DNA of 64,000 nt from Flavihumibacter sp. UBA7668 (lineage in GTDB: Bacteria > Bacteroidota > Bacteroidia > Chitinophagales > Chitinophagaceae): NCBI RefSeq assembly GCF_002483205.1, contig NZ_DLHM01000004.1, positions 278,906-342,905 of the forward strand, written 5' to 3'. The notes beneath the pieces were generated by a model that had not been told where the DNA came from, made no database searches, and saw only the letters and a program-made list of their open reading frames with translations. Position numbers and translations under genes: made by a program. The number at the start of each line of letters is the position of its first letter. Position 1 is the first letter of the stretch. Shown piece by piece: positions 1 to 8,225 of the stretch.

Positions 1-1
1 A

Positions 2-298
2 ATGGGTAAAGTACTCCCTGTGTTGATCACAGTGTACTCTGACAAGTCGTTCGACTTCGTTATTAAAACTCCTCCTGCATCGGTTCAACTGCTGGAAGCT
101 GCCAAGCTGCAAAGTGGTTCCAAAGAACCCAATCGTTCAAAAGTTGGAAAAGTTACCTGGGCCCAGGTAGAAGCAATCGCAAAGGATAAAATGCCTGACC
201 TAAACTGCTTCACCGTGGAAAGTGCCATGAAAATGGTAGCCGGTACAGCACGTAGCATGGGTATCACTGTAGATGGTGTTGCTCCATGGGAAAATTAA
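2..298 (+). CDS. rplK: 50S ribosomal protein L11, 3' part (start lies before the window)
   Basis: This is the C-terminal part (about 98 residues) of ribosomal protein L11, which binds 23S rRNA at the GTPase-associated centre of the large subunit. The visible part runs from the GKVLPVLITVY segment through the RNA-binding C-terminal domain, with PPASVQLLEAA and the DLN...A..M.AGTARSMGI block typical of L11. The first methionine visible is internal: L11 proteins are about 140 residues, so roughly 45 residues lie upstream of the window. It is followed after 26 bases by rplA, the usual L11-L1-L10-L12 order. Confidence 0.97.
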   Translation: MGKVLPVLITVYSDKSFDFVIKTPPASVQLLEAAKLQSGSKEPNRSKVGKVTWAQVEAIAKDKMPDLNCFTVESAMKMVAGTARSMGITVDGVAPWEN

Positions 299-324
299 TT
301 GTGAAACACAAAAACTTTTGAGCA

Positions 325-1017
325 ATGGCTATCACTAAAAAAAGAAAAGCAGTTAACCCCAAGGTTGATTCCAATAAGATTTATTCACTAAAAGAAGCTT
401 CTTCTCTGGTGAAAGAAGTAAATATCGCAAAGTTTGATGCTTCTGTAGATCTGCATATCCGTTTGGGTGTGGATCCTAAGAAAGCTGATCAGGCAGTACG
501 CGGAACAGTTACCCTTCCACATGGAACCGGTAAAACAAAACGCGTTTTGGTTCTTTGTACCCCCGATAAAGAAGAGGCCGCAAAGAATGCAGGTGCAGAC
601 CATGTTGGCCTGGATGAATTTATTCAGAAAATTGAAAGCGGCTGGACAGATATCGATGTAATCATCGCTACTCCATCCGTAATGCCTAAAATTGGTAAAC
701 TGGGTAAAATCCTCGGACCGCGTAACCTGATGCCGAATCCTAAAACTGGTACCGTTACAAATGATGTTGCATCTGCTGTAAACGAAGTGAAGGGTGGTAA
801 AATCGCATTTAAAGTGGATAAAGCCGGTATCGTTCATGCTTCAATCGGTCGTGTTAGTTTTGGTCCGGATAAAATTGCTGAAAACAGTCAGGAACTGATC
901 AGTGCAATTATCAAACTGAAACCTGCTACCGCTAAAGGAACCTACCTGAAAGGTGTTAGCATGGCTAGTACCATGAGTCCTGGTATTACCATTGATACCA
1001 AAACATTTATTCACTAA
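325..1017 (+). CDS. rplA: 50S ribosomal protein L1
   Basis: Encodes the 230-residue L1 protein, which forms the mobile L1 stalk that handles exiting tRNA and in many bacteria represses its own operon by binding mRNA. The family signature is clear: a PKKADQAVRGTVTLPHGTGK segment near residue 50, and IGKLGKILGPRNLMPNPKTG at about 120-142, which is the most conserved L1 motif. Length is normal. The ATG at 325 follows rplK by 26 bases and rplJ begins 46 bases after the stop, so co-transcription is expected. Confidence 0.98.
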   Translation: MAITKKRKAVNPKVDSNKIYSLKEASSLVKEVNIAKFDASVDLHIRLGVDPKKADQAVRGTVTLPHGTGKTKRVLVLCTPDKEEAAKNAGADHVGLDEFIQKIESGWTDIDVIIATPSVMPKIGKLGKILGPRNLMPNPKTGTVTNDVASAVNEVKGGKIAFKVDKAGIVHASIGRVSFGPDKIAENSQELISAIIKLKPATAKGTYLKGVSMASTMSPGITIDTKTFIH

Positions 1018-1063
1018 TTCAAAAACCGTTCACCTGTAAAGGGTTGAAATAAATTTTTGCGGT

Positions 1064-1603
1064 ATGACTAAAGAACAAAAACAAGAAGTGATTGAACTGC
1101 TGAAAGGCAAGTTCGAACAATATAATAACTTCTATATCACTGATACAGAAAGCCTGACTGTTGCACAGGTTACCAAGCTTCGCAGCGTATGCTTCAATAA
1201 GCAGGTAGAAATGAAAGTGGCAAAAAATACCCTGATTAAAAAAGCACTGGAATCTCTGGATGCTGAAAAATACAGCGGTGTTTATGATGCGCTGAATAAT
1301 GTAACTGCCCTGATGTTTTCAGAAAATCCAAAAGACCCCGCTTTGATCATCTCCGCTTTCCGCGCAGAAGCAAAAGGCGAACGTCCGGTTCTGAAAGCTG
1401 CTTTCATTAATGGTGATGTTTATATTGGCGACGACCAACTGAAAGCACTGACCAAAATCAAAACCAAAAATGAACTTATTGGTGAAGTTATTGGTCTTCT
1501 TCAATCTCCTGCACAGCGCGTTATTGCCGCTCTGTTGGAAAAAGCAAACAAAGAAGGTGGCGAACCAGCTGCAGCTCCTGTTGAAGCTGCTCCTGCTGAA
1601 TAA
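1064..1603 (+). CDS. rplJ: 50S ribosomal protein L10
   Basis: A 179-residue L10 protein, the base of the ribosomal stalk that anchors L7/L12 dimers. The N-terminal half carries the L10 pattern (TKEQKQEVIELLKGKFEQYNNFYITD, then KVAKNTLIKKAL). The C-terminal helix that receives L12 dimers is followed by an Ala/Glu/Pro-rich tail ending in EAAPAE. It lies between rplA and rplL, as in nearly all bacteria. The spacer to rplL is 97 bases and holds two hairpins, listed separately. Confidence 0.98.
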   Translation: MTKEQKQEVIELLKGKFEQYNNFYITDTESLTVAQVTKLRSVCFNKQVEMKVAKNTLIKKALESLDAEKYSGVYDALNNVTALMFSENPKDPALIISAFRAEAKGERPVLKAAFINGDVYIGDDQLKALTKIKTKNELIGEVIGLLQSPAQRVIAALLEKANKEGGEPAAAPVEAAPAE

Positions 1604-1616
1604 TCCCCAACAATAT

Positions 1617-1685
1617 TCCCCTGCCTGAGGGGAGCATTAGAATTTTTTTAAAACCGCCGTCGGAGCATACAGGCTGTGAAGACGG
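1617..1685 (+). promoter_or_regulatory. Two hairpins in the rplJ-rplL spacer
   Basis: The first hairpin pairs TCCCCT (1617-1622) with AGGGGA (1628-1633) over a 5-base loop. A T-run starts only nine bases after the stem, too far for a standard intrinsic terminator. The second pairs CCGTC (1657-1661) with GACGG (1681-1685), ending 15 bases before the rplL start. L12 is needed in several copies per ribosome while L10 is single, so structures here could be an mRNA processing or protection site that raises rplL output. That role is inferred; only the pairing is seen. Confidence 0.4.
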
Positions 1686-1700
1686 TAAAAATCTAAACAA

Positions 1701-2072
1701 ATGGCAGACGTAAAATCTTTAGCCGAACAACTGGTTGGCCTTACTGTAAAAGAAGTACAGGAACTGGCTGATTTCCTTAAATCTGAATATGGTATCGAAC
1801 CTGCTGCTGCAGCAGTAGTAGTAGCTGCAGAAGGTCCTGGTGCCGCTGCTGCTGAAGAGAAAACAGCTTTCAACGTTATCCTGAAAAGCGGTGGTGCTTC
1901 TAAACTGAACGTAGTTAAAATAGTAAAAGACCTGACTGGTCTTGGACTGAAAGAAGCAAAAGAACTGGTTGACGGCGCTCCTAAAGCTATTAAAGAAGGT
2001 GTATCCAAAGCAGAAGCTGAAGATATCGCTAACAAGCTGAAAGAAGCTGGTGCTGATGTTGAAATCAACTAA
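1701..2072 (+). CDS. rplL: 50S ribosomal protein L7/L12
   Basis: A 123-residue L7/L12 stalk protein that recruits translation factors EF-Tu and EF-G. The N-terminal dimerisation domain (residues 1-35) is followed by an Ala/Val/Glu hinge (about 36-55). The C-terminal domain has KLNVVKIVKDLTGLGLKEAKELVDGAPK, the factor-binding helix. Length is normal. The usual next genes are rpoB and rpoC; here rplL ends in a terminator at 2097-2127 and the next gene is on the other strand. Confidence 0.98.
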   Translation: MADVKSLAEQLVGLTVKEVQELADFLKSEYGIEPAAAAVVVAAEGPGAAAAEEKTAFNVILKSGGASKLNVVKIVKDLTGLGLKEAKELVDGAPKAIKEGVSKAEAEDIANKLKEAGADVEIN

Positions 2073-2096
2073 TCAGCATCTAAGTTTATATAAAAG

Positions 2097-2127
2097 AGCT
2101 GTTCACATTAAGTGAGCAGCTTTTTTT
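2097..2127. terminator. Terminator after rplL, probably bidirectional
   Basis: AGCTGTTCAC (2097-2106) pairs with GTGAGCAGCT (2112-2121), with one G-U pair, over a 5-base loop and is followed by a run of seven T. On the minus strand the same stem is followed by TTTTA. It therefore suits both rplL and the convergent ketosynthase-like gene whose stop codon is at 2126-2128. It shows that rplL is the end of its transcription unit here. Confidence 0.85.
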
Positions 2128-3151
2128 ATGCAGTTGTTTTCATTAAATACACCACATGCTGCTTTCCATAATACTGATTGTAAAAAAGGATATGTTTAAT
2201 ATTGTCCCGGCTTCCCTCTTTCAATAATAGGGATGGAAAAATCCTCTTCATTTCAGCCATTCTTGCAGCAGCCCAAATGCCAAAACCAGCGGCTGTATCA
2301 AATTCTCCGGAAAGATGTTTAAAGTGTATATGGTGTGTTGAGGAGGGCAGCTTATCTGCAACTAAATTATAATAATGATCATAGCGCTTATCATTGTTTC
2401 TGCCGGAAATAAATACATCTATATCATTCCAATCTATCTGGTGAGAGGAAAGCAATTCCTCCAGGCCCTGCCTGATTTGATTCTCCTCAGGCTCAAACCA
2501 GAGTTTTATATCCTCAATTGCCAATGCTGAACCATTCTTATCCTTCTCTGCATAAAAGAAAAAACAGCCTTCTCCTGAAACTGCTCCATTTTTCCAGAAT
2601 CCAAGTTTCTCTTTAATGATATAATGTTCGTCGGTCATTTCTTCAAAAGCTCCAATCAGCGCATTTCCAATTGTATTATCACCAAATAATAGAGCTGCAT
2701 CAAGCATCGCATGTTCCAGCGAAAAACCGCTGTGTACATAGGTTGTATTATACGAATTAACCTGATGGTGTAAACCAATTAATCCATTCAGAGAATTATA
2801 GGTGGACTGAATAAAGGGAGATGGATTCAGGGTTCCTTCCTGAAATTCACGGATAGCATGCATGAATTTTTCGGTATCATGTAAACTACCCTTACCCGTT
2901 CCTGTAAGAATGGCTTCCGGTTGTGAAATCCCCGCATCTTTAAGACATTCAATAGCCGTAACCAAACCAATTCGCGTTAGCCTGCTCATCCGCCTTAATT
3001 GCATGATGGTAAAATACTGCTGGTAGTTGGGTTCAATATAAACAAAACGATTGCCTGTAATAGACCTGATCTCCTTCGATAAATCATTCGAAGCAAAACT
3101 TTCCTGAGCACTTATCGCCCTGGCTGATCGGATATATAAGGGACTAATCAT
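2126..3151 (-). CDS. Degenerate beta-ketoacyl synthase, chain-length-factor-like
   Basis: A 341-residue thiolase-fold protein resembling the non-catalytic partner of type II ketosynthase pairs. The ATG at 3151 was chosen because ISPLYIRSARAIS matches the first beta strand of this family; it overlaps the upstream ketosynthase stop by 8 bases, suggesting translational coupling. The active-site cysteine is replaced (TYVHSGFSLEHA around residues 136-147 where catalytic members have TACSSS). The first histidine motif NAHGT is not recognisable, and the second, GHTLAAAG, reads GEFDTAAG. All three catalytic residues therefore seem lost. The family parallel is a chain length factor that pairs with the adjacent active ketosynthase. 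The exact role is inferred. Confidence 0.75.
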   Translation of the reverse strand: MISPLYIRSARAISAQESFASNDLSKEIRSITGNRFVYIEPNYQQYFTIMQLRRMSRLTRIGLVTAIECLKDAGISQPEAILTGTGKGSLHDTEKFMHAIREFQEGTLNPSPFIQSTYNSLNGLIGLHHQVNSYNTTYVHSGFSLEHAMLDAALLFGDNTIGNALIGAFEEMTDEHYIIKEKLGFWKNGAVSGEGCFFFYAEKDKNGSALAIEDIKLWFEPEENQIRQGLEELLSSHQIDWNDIDVFISGRNNDKRYDHYYNLVADKLPSSTHHIHFKHLSGEFDTAAGFGIWAAARMAEMKRIFPSLLLKEGSRDNIKHILFYNQYYGKQHVVYLMKTTA

Positions 3152-4346
3152 ATTTACTGAATAACAGACTGGCATTATTGCCGCCAAAGCCAAAAGAGTT
3201 ACTAAGAATATGGTTAAGTGTTGTTTGTTGATATTCCTTTGCAGGAACCAATTCAATACCAGGAATTGGTGTCGTAAAATTCAAACCCGGATAAATTTCC
3301 TGATGGTGTAAACTGAGCACGGAAAATACGGCTTCAATTGCACCGGCAGCTGCAAGGGTATGCCCGGTATATTCTTTGGTTGAACTAAACGGAGGAATGG
3401 AGTCTCCAAATAATCTCCGGATTGCTCGTCCCTCTGATTCATCATTGTTCAATGTGGCAGTTCCATGTGCATTGATATAGGAGATAGCAGCGGGCTCTAA
3501 TCCTGATTTTTCAATGGCTCGCTTCATTGCTTCAAAAGCACCGACTCCTTCCGGCGATGGAGCAGTTGGATGAAAGGCTTCATTAAAATTGGAGTATCCG
3601 CTTAGGATGGCCAGCGGATGATTGCCTGATAGTTGAAGGCCCTTTTCCGTCTCCAGAACAAGGTAGGCCGCCCCTTCGCCCAGATTTAATCCATTTCTGT
3701 TGACATCGAAAGGTTTGCAGAGTTCTTTATCCAGATTTTTCAGACTGTTAAAACCATTCACCGTAAAACGTGTCAGACTATCCACTCCTCCACAGACAAC
3801 TCTGTCCAGATGCCCCTGCTGCAATAATCGCGCACCATATTGTAAAGCATTGGCGGAAGAAGAACAGGCGGTACTGATGGTTGTCATAAAATCCGTCAGG
3901 CCAAACCTGCGAGCCAGGTGCTCTGTTCCGGTTGCACAATCCAAACCGGAAGCCCAATCGGTATCTCCATCAAGTATGCCGGGTTGAATTAATTCGAAGT
4001 AGCGATCTTCTATATCGGTCATACCGCCAACAGTAGTAGCGTTAATAAGTCCTTGTCGAATAAAACCGCTGGGAGTACTGCAGGAAGATAAACACTCTTC
4101 CAAAGCCAATGCTCCCAGTGCCTGTAATCGACTTTGTTGAAGTTCTCCTCTGTCTGAAAGGGTAGAAAATAGCTCAACCGTTGTATAAGGAACTTCACCG
4201 AATGGAAATTCGGTTTTATGAATACTATTCAGAAAATGTGCGGATTTCAACCCGGATATTCCTGCAACCAGCTTTTCTCTTTGCGCTCTAACACCAATTC
4301 CCAAAGCGGAAACAATGCCTATTCCGGTGATGAAAACGGAGGACAT
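3144..4346 (-). CDS. 3-oxoacyl-ACP synthase (KAS II / FabF-like)
   Basis: A 400-residue condensing enzyme that elongates acyl chains on an acyl carrier protein. The catalytic triad is intact: Cys161 in TACSSS, His294 in NAHGTAT and His329 in GHTLAAAGA, with Lys324 just before. The C-terminal SNSFGFGGNN loop is typical of KAS I/II. It lies 3 bases after the ACP gene and overlaps the degenerate partner by 8 bases, so the three form a tight operon. Together with the divergent DarA/DarB arm it looks like the chain builder of an aryl polyene- or dialkylresorcinol-type pathway rather than housekeeping FabF. That assignment rests on context. Confidence 0.88.
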   Translation of the reverse strand: MSSVFITGIGIVSALGIGVRAQREKLVAGISGLKSAHFLNSIHKTEFPFGEVPYTTVELFSTLSDRGELQQSRLQALGALALEECLSSCSTPSGFIRQGLINATTVGGMTDIEDRYFELIQPGILDGDTDWASGLDCATGTEHLARRFGLTDFMTTISTACSSSANALQYGARLLQQGHLDRVVCGGVDSLTRFTVNGFNSLKNLDKELCKPFDVNRNGLNLGEGAAYLVLETEKGLQLSGNHPLAILSGYSNFNEAFHPTAPSPEGVGAFEAMKRAIEKSGLEPAAISYINAHGTATLNNDESEGRAIRRLFGDSIPPFSSTKEYTGHTLAAAGAIEAVFSVLSLHHQEIYPGLNFTTPIPGIELVPAKEYQQTTLNHILSNSFGFGGNNASLLFSKYD

Positions 4347-4349
4347 GCC

Positions 4350-4607
4350 TTATTTTTTTCTGTTGGCCTGAATATATGCTGCCATTGTAGTGATGGATTC
4401 GAAAATTTTCCGGCCTTCCCGGGGATCTTCAATCTTGATTCCATAATTTCTTTCCATCAATACAATCATTTCCAGTGAATCGATGCTGTCAAGTCCCAAA
4501 CCTTCTCCAAAAAGCGGACCATTATCATCAATTTCTTCCGGTTGCATCCCCTGCAAATTGAGGGCTTCAATAATCTGTAATTTCAATATGCGCTTAAAAT
4601 CTTCCAT
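4350..4607 (-). CDS. Acyl carrier protein
   Basis: An 85-residue acyl carrier protein. The phosphopantetheine attachment site is Ser41 in LGLDSIDSLEM, followed by the acidic recognition helix. It is somewhat longer than housekeeping AcpP and carries a basic tail (NRKK). As the first gene of the minus-strand arm, followed after 3 bases by the ketosynthase, it is probably the dedicated carrier for the chain made by this locus. Transcription would start in the 71-base gap shared with the divergent darA-like gene. Confidence 0.9.
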   Translation of the reverse strand: MEDFKRILKLQIIEALNLQGMQPEEIDDNGPLFGEGLGLDSIDSLEMIVLMERNYGIKIEDPREGRKIFESITTMAAYIQANRKK

Positions 4608-4626
4608 GCAAGGGTTTTTGAGGTGT

Positions 4627-4634
4627 CAAAAATA
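4627..4634 (-). promoter_or_regulatory. Possible -7 element for the ACP-ketosynthase arm
   Basis: On the minus strand the octamer TATTTTTG fits the Bacteroidota -7 consensus TAnnTTTG and lies about 20 bases upstream of the ACP start. No good TTTG element is seen 19 bases further upstream, so this is a weak call. The 71-base gap 4608-4678 must hold promoters for both divergent arms. Confidence 0.35.
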
Positions 4635-4678
4635 GCATAATTAGGAAATAATAACGGTTAGGATTTATATTGCAACTT

Positions 4679-5599
4679 ATGGCAATCAGTATTTTAGTTC
4701 TCTACTATTCTCAAAGCGGCCAATTGGGTCAGATACTTGATAACCTGGTCAGTAAAATGGGAGAAAATACAGAAATAACTACTGTGGAATATAAACCACA
4801 GGTTGAATTCTCTTTCCCCTGGACCAGTCAGACCTTCTTTGATGCGATGCCGGAATCCGTGTTGGAAATTCCGGTGCCCCTGCAACCTATTCACATTCCC
4901 CAAAAACAATATGATTTGGTTATACTGGGATATCAACCCTGGTTTTTATCTCCTTCCATCCCAACCAGCAGTTTTTTACAATCAGACTATGCCAGGGTAT
5001 TGGAGGGAAAACCGGTGATTACGGTTCTTGGAACCCGCAATATGTGGCTGAATGCGCAGGAAAAAGTCAAAGCTCGCCTTCGTCAACTGAATGCCCGCTT
5101 AGTCGGTTCCATTGTGCTGGCAGATACAAACCATAACCTGATTTCACTCCTGACCATCATTCGCTGGAATTTTACCGGTCGTAAAGAAGCCAGCCGATGG
5201 CTCCCCGAGGCCGGGGTTCAAACAGCAGATATCAAGAATGTTGCACGTTTTGGTCCGATTATTCAGCAAGTGGCTGAAAAAAAGCATTGGGATAAGCTTC
5301 AACCAGCCTTATTACAGGAAGGAGCCATCGGTTTAAAGCCCACCCTGATCATATTAGAAAAAAGAGGAATTAAACAGTTTCGGAAGTTTGCCGTATATAT
5401 TCGCCAGAAAGGGGAAAGAGGAAACCCGGATCGCCTGCCAAGGGTATTATTATTTAAGCGGTTGCTCTTAACGGGCATATTCGTTTTATCTCCAATATCC
5501 GGATTTACAGCTAAAATGGCCAGTCTCTTCAAACAAAGCTCCTTCCGTAAGCAGGTAAACTATTTTAAAGGAATTGACTATGAGAAGGATATGATTTAA
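4679..5599 (+). CDS. darA: DarA-like dialkylresorcinol biosynthesis enzyme
   Basis: A 306-residue protein recognised as the DarA type found next to DarB in dialkylresorcinol and flexirubin clusters. It opens with ILVLYYSQSGQLGQILDNL, a flavodoxin-like first strand and nucleotide loop, consistent with a flavin- or NAD(P)H-using enzyme that aromatises the cyclohexanedione made by DarB. A hydrophobic stretch near residues 260-285 may touch the membrane. The ATG at 4679 is preferred over an in-frame TTG nine bases upstream because the strand starts right at MAISILV. It is followed after 51 bases by darB. The name rests on recognition of the family; the reaction is from knowledge of Dar systems. 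Confidence 0.8.
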   Translation: MAISILVLYYSQSGQLGQILDNLVSKMGENTEITTVEYKPQVEFSFPWTSQTFFDAMPESVLEIPVPLQPIHIPQKQYDLVILGYQPWFLSPSIPTSSFLQSDYARVLEGKPVITVLGTRNMWLNAQEKVKARLRQLNARLVGSIVLADTNHNLISLLTIIRWNFTGRKEASRWLPEAGVQTADIKNVARFGPIIQQVAEKKHWDKLQPALLQEGAIGLKPTLIILEKRGIKQFRKFAVYIRQKGERGNPDRLPRVLLFKRLLLTGIFVLSPISGFTAKMASLFKQSSFRKQVNYFKGIDYEKDMI

Positions 5600-5650
5600 G
5601 TGGAATAATTAATAAGTAATATTGCAGAATAATACTAATCAGATTTTTTT

Positions 5651-6787
5651 ATGGGAGATGTGTTTGTTACAAGGCTGGCGAAATATTTACCGAACGACCC
5701 TGTTAGCAACGATGATATTGAATTATATCTGGGATTGGTGGATGATAAACCTTCAAGAGCTAAACATAAAATTCTAAGTAACAATAAAATACAAACCCGC
5801 TATTATGCCATCGATAAGGAAGGTAAGAGTACTCATTCGAATGCGGCATTAGGAGCCAAAGCAGTGGAAGGGTTACTGGATGAAAGTTTTACTAAAAATG
5901 ATATCGAACTGCTGACTTTTGGTACGATGTCGCCTGAGCAATTATTGCCAAGCCATACGGCTATGGTACATGGTGAACTTGGTTGTCCCCCTACTGAAAT
6001 AGTTTCTGTAAGCAGTTCCTGTGCCTCTGGTTTTCAGGCTATGAAGTATGCGTATCTCTCTGTAAAAAATGGTGATATCAAACGGGCAGTTTCCGGAGCT
6101 TCTGAAAAAGTTTCCACCTGGCTGAGAGGAGAAAAATTTGATATGGAAACAGATCGTCTGAAGGAATTGGAAGCGAATCCAATGATTGCTTTCGAAAAGG
6201 ACTTCATGCGCTGGATGCTGAGTGATGGTGCCGCGGCTGCATTGCTGGAGGATAAACCCAATGAAAACGGAATCTCCCTGCGGATTGATTTTATTGATAT
6301 TAAATCCTACGCCAACGAATTGCCTACCTGTATGTATTCCGGCGCTGTACGTAGTCCGAATGGCAAACTTACCGGATGGCCGGAGTTTCGCCCCGAAGAA
6401 TGGGGTAATCAGAGTATCTTTTCATTCAAACAGGATACCCGTTTGCTGGGTGTGAAAATTGTACCAATGGGTGGTTTGTTTATGAAAGAAACCTTTGAAA
6501 AACATCAACTCACGGTGGATGGTATTGATTGGTTTTTACCTCATCTCTCCTCCGATTATTTCAGGGAGCGGATTGTGGATGAGCAATCAAAAATCGGGCT
6601 GTTGTTTCCACCGGAAAAATGGTTTACCAACCTAACCAGAGTAGGTAATGTGGGAAGCGTTTCTCCTTATCTGATACTGGAAGAACTGTTTAACTCAGGG
6701 CAATTGAAAAAAGGACAGAAAATACTGGTGATGATTCCTGAAAGTGCCCGGTTTACCTATATCTATGCGCATTTTACTGTAGTATAA
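5651..6787 (+). CDS. darB: DarB-type ketosynthase (KAS III-like)
   Basis: A 378-residue KAS III-fold synthase of the StlD/DarB type, which joins two acyl units into a 1,3-cyclohexanedione, the precursor of dialkylresorcinols. The triad is visible: Cys124 in SSSCASGF, His298 in FLPHLSS and Asn333 in RVGNVGSVSP. The YYAIDKEGKSTHSNAALG segment near residues 51-68 is typical of this subfamily. It lies between darA and a small unknown gene (one base gap downstream), so the plus-strand arm is probably one operon. The head-group or chain supplied by the ACP arm cannot be told from sequence. Confidence 0.88.
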   Translation: MGDVFVTRLAKYLPNDPVSNDDIELYLGLVDDKPSRAKHKILSNNKIQTRYYAIDKEGKSTHSNAALGAKAVEGLLDESFTKNDIELLTFGTMSPEQLLPSHTAMVHGELGCPPTEIVSVSSSCASGFQAMKYAYLSVKNGDIKRAVSGASEKVSTWLRGEKFDMETDRLKELEANPMIAFEKDFMRWMLSDGAAAALLEDKPNENGISLRIDFIDIKSYANELPTCMYSGAVRSPNGKLTGWPEFRPEEWGNQSIFSFKQDTRLLGVKIVPMGGLFMKETFEKHQLTVDGIDWFLPHLSSDYFRERIVDEQSKIGLLFPPEKWFTNLTRVGNVGSVSPYLILEELFNSGQLKKGQKILVMIPESARFTYIYAHFTVV

Positions 6788-6788
6788 T

Positions 6789-7196
6789 ATGAAAAAGGAA
6801 GAAGTACCACACGATAAAAAAATAATTCATGGAGAAGATAACTCTCTGGTAAAAGTGTTGTACGTCACCAATCAGCAGGGAGAATACGAAACAACCCAAT
6901 ACGAAGGATGGGAAGCGGAGAACCTGGCCATGAGTCAGGCCTGGGATGATATAGATGAAAAAGTCACTCAAACGCTTCAGCGGGTGAAAGATGGGGAGCT
7001 TAGTCCGATTGCTTATTTCATGGAGAAAAATCTGATGGATCTGCCCACTTTGTCCAACTATGTTGGCAGTTGGAAATTCTTCGTAAAAAAGCACCTGACT
7101 CCAGCCGGATTTAAAAAACTGTCTCCCAAAAAATTGCAACGGTACGCTTCTGTCTTTAATATTTCAGTAGAAGAACTGAAGCATTTTAACGGGTGA
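6789..7196 (+). CDS. Uncharacterised 135-residue protein of the resorcinol locus
   Basis: I do not recognise this protein. It is hydrophilic, without signal peptide or membrane segment, and looks largely helical. The N-terminal third is charged (MKKEEVPHDKKIIHGEDN). The C-terminal 40 residues (KKHLTPAGFKKLSPKKLQRYASVFNIS...) read like a small helical domain with several lysines. It starts one base after the darB stop, and its stop overlaps the GTG start of the next gene, so it is translated as part of the same unit. The tight packing suggests a role in the pathway, such as a scaffold or accessory subunit. Confidence 0.75.
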   Translation: MKKEEVPHDKKIIHGEDNSLVKVLYVTNQQGEYETTQYEGWEAENLAMSQAWDDIDEKVTQTLQRVKDGELSPIAYFMEKNLMDLPTLSNYVGSWKFFVKKHLTPAGFKKLSPKKLQRYASVFNISVEELKHFNG

Positions 7197-8218
7197 AAAA
7201 TGCACCCCATCAACTCATGATAATTGATAATTTTCAACATAAGCAATCTGCCCATTGCGAAAGCGGCGTAACACTGGGCTTACTTCGCCATTACGGAATA
7301 GAACTTAGTGAACCGCTCATATTCGGAATTGGTGCGGGCTATTTTTTCGGGCATCTCCCTTTTATTAAAGTCAGTGGAGTTCCAGGAACAACATTTCGAA
7401 TCTGGCCGGGCTATATATTCAAAAGAGTGTGCAAGGAGCTGGGGGTTAAAATGAAAGTGGTTTCTTTTTCCAAAAATGAAAAAGGAATGCAGGCGCTGGA
7501 TCAGGCATTGGAATCCGGACTTCCGGTTGGCATGCAAACCAGTGTTTTCTATCTGAGCTATTTTCCTCCGGCCTATCGGTTTCATTTCAATGGGCATAAC
7601 CTGATTGCATATGGAAAAGAAGGGAGCGAATATCTGATCAGTGATCCGGTAATGGAAACCGTTACGCGTTTGTCTGCAGCGGACCTTGAGAAGGCTAGAT
7701 TTGCCAAAGGTTTTCCGGCTCCCAATGGTCGAATGTATTATCCGGTTCAAACAAAAACTGATTTTGATCTGCCCGGTGCCATAAGAAGAGGAATAAAAAA
7801 AACCTGTTGGTTTATGCTAAGTCCGCCACCGCCTTTTTTTGGTGTTCATGGCATTAAATTCCTTGGTAGAAAAATTAAAAAATATCCGGTAAAACTGGAA
7901 CCGCGCAAAGCCACGCTCTTTATTGGAAATATTATCCGGATGCAGGAAGAAATCGGTACAGGTGGGGGAGGATTTCGATTCCTATATGCAGCCTTCCTGC
8001 AGGAGGCCGCCCAACACCTGAATAATCCGGCTTTACTGGAAGCATCCAAAGAAATGACCAGTATCGGAGATGCCTGGCGAAGTTTTGCATTTGCAGCTGC
8101 AAGAGTTATGAAAGAAAGAAGCGGGAATCTCTCTTCATATGATGAACTCGGCGAAATGCTGATTCAATTAGGCGAAAGAGAGAAAGTATTTTTTACCCAT
8201 CTGAAAACACTGGTCTAG
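7193..8218 (+). CDS. BtrH N-terminal-domain protein, possible acyl transferase
   Basis: A protein of up to 341 residues with an N-terminal BtrH-like domain (DNFQHKQSAHCESGVTLGLLRHYGIELSEP). It has a cysteine-protease-like Cys (HCESG) near residue 22, and a His and an Asp in the pattern FNGHNLIAYG and YLISDPV further on. BtrH itself moves an acyl group from a carrier protein onto an amino sugar, so this protein may release or transfer the acyl product. The start is either GTG 7193, overlapping the previous stop, or ATG 7217, just before the conserved DNFQHKQ; the sequence does not decide. An ABC exporter follows after 7 bases. Confidence 0.8.
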   Translation: MKNAPHQLMIIDNFQHKQSAHCESGVTLGLLRHYGIELSEPLIFGIGAGYFFGHLPFIKVSGVPGTTFRIWPGYIFKRVCKELGVKMKVVSFSKNEKGMQALDQALESGLPVGMQTSVFYLSYFPPAYRFHFNGHNLIAYGKEGSEYLISDPVMETVTRLSAADLEKARFAKGFPAPNGRMYYPVQTKTDFDLPGAIRRGIKKTCWFMLSPPPPFFGVHGIKFLGRKIKKYPVKLEPRKATLFIGNIIRMQEEIGTGGGGFRFLYAAFLQEAAQHLNNPALLEASKEMTSIGDAWRSFAFAAARVMKERSGNLSSYDELGEMLIQLGEREKVFFTHLKTLV

Positions 8219-8225
8219 TTCGTAC

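Noticed and set aside
388..837. Antisense gene opposite rplA
   Set aside because: It lies wholly inside the rplA coding region in another frame and has no recognisable domain. Similar frames opposite gltB, rpoB and ppc were set aside for the same reason.
1617..1650. Terminator between rplJ and rplL
   Set aside because: The T-run starts nine bases after the stem, and L12 must be expressed with L10; I list it only as a hairpin.
3152..3256. 35-residue extension of the degenerate ketosynthase
   Set aside because: It would lie within the coding sequence of the upstream ketosynthase, while ATG 3151 gives the family N-terminus and a normal 8-base overlap.
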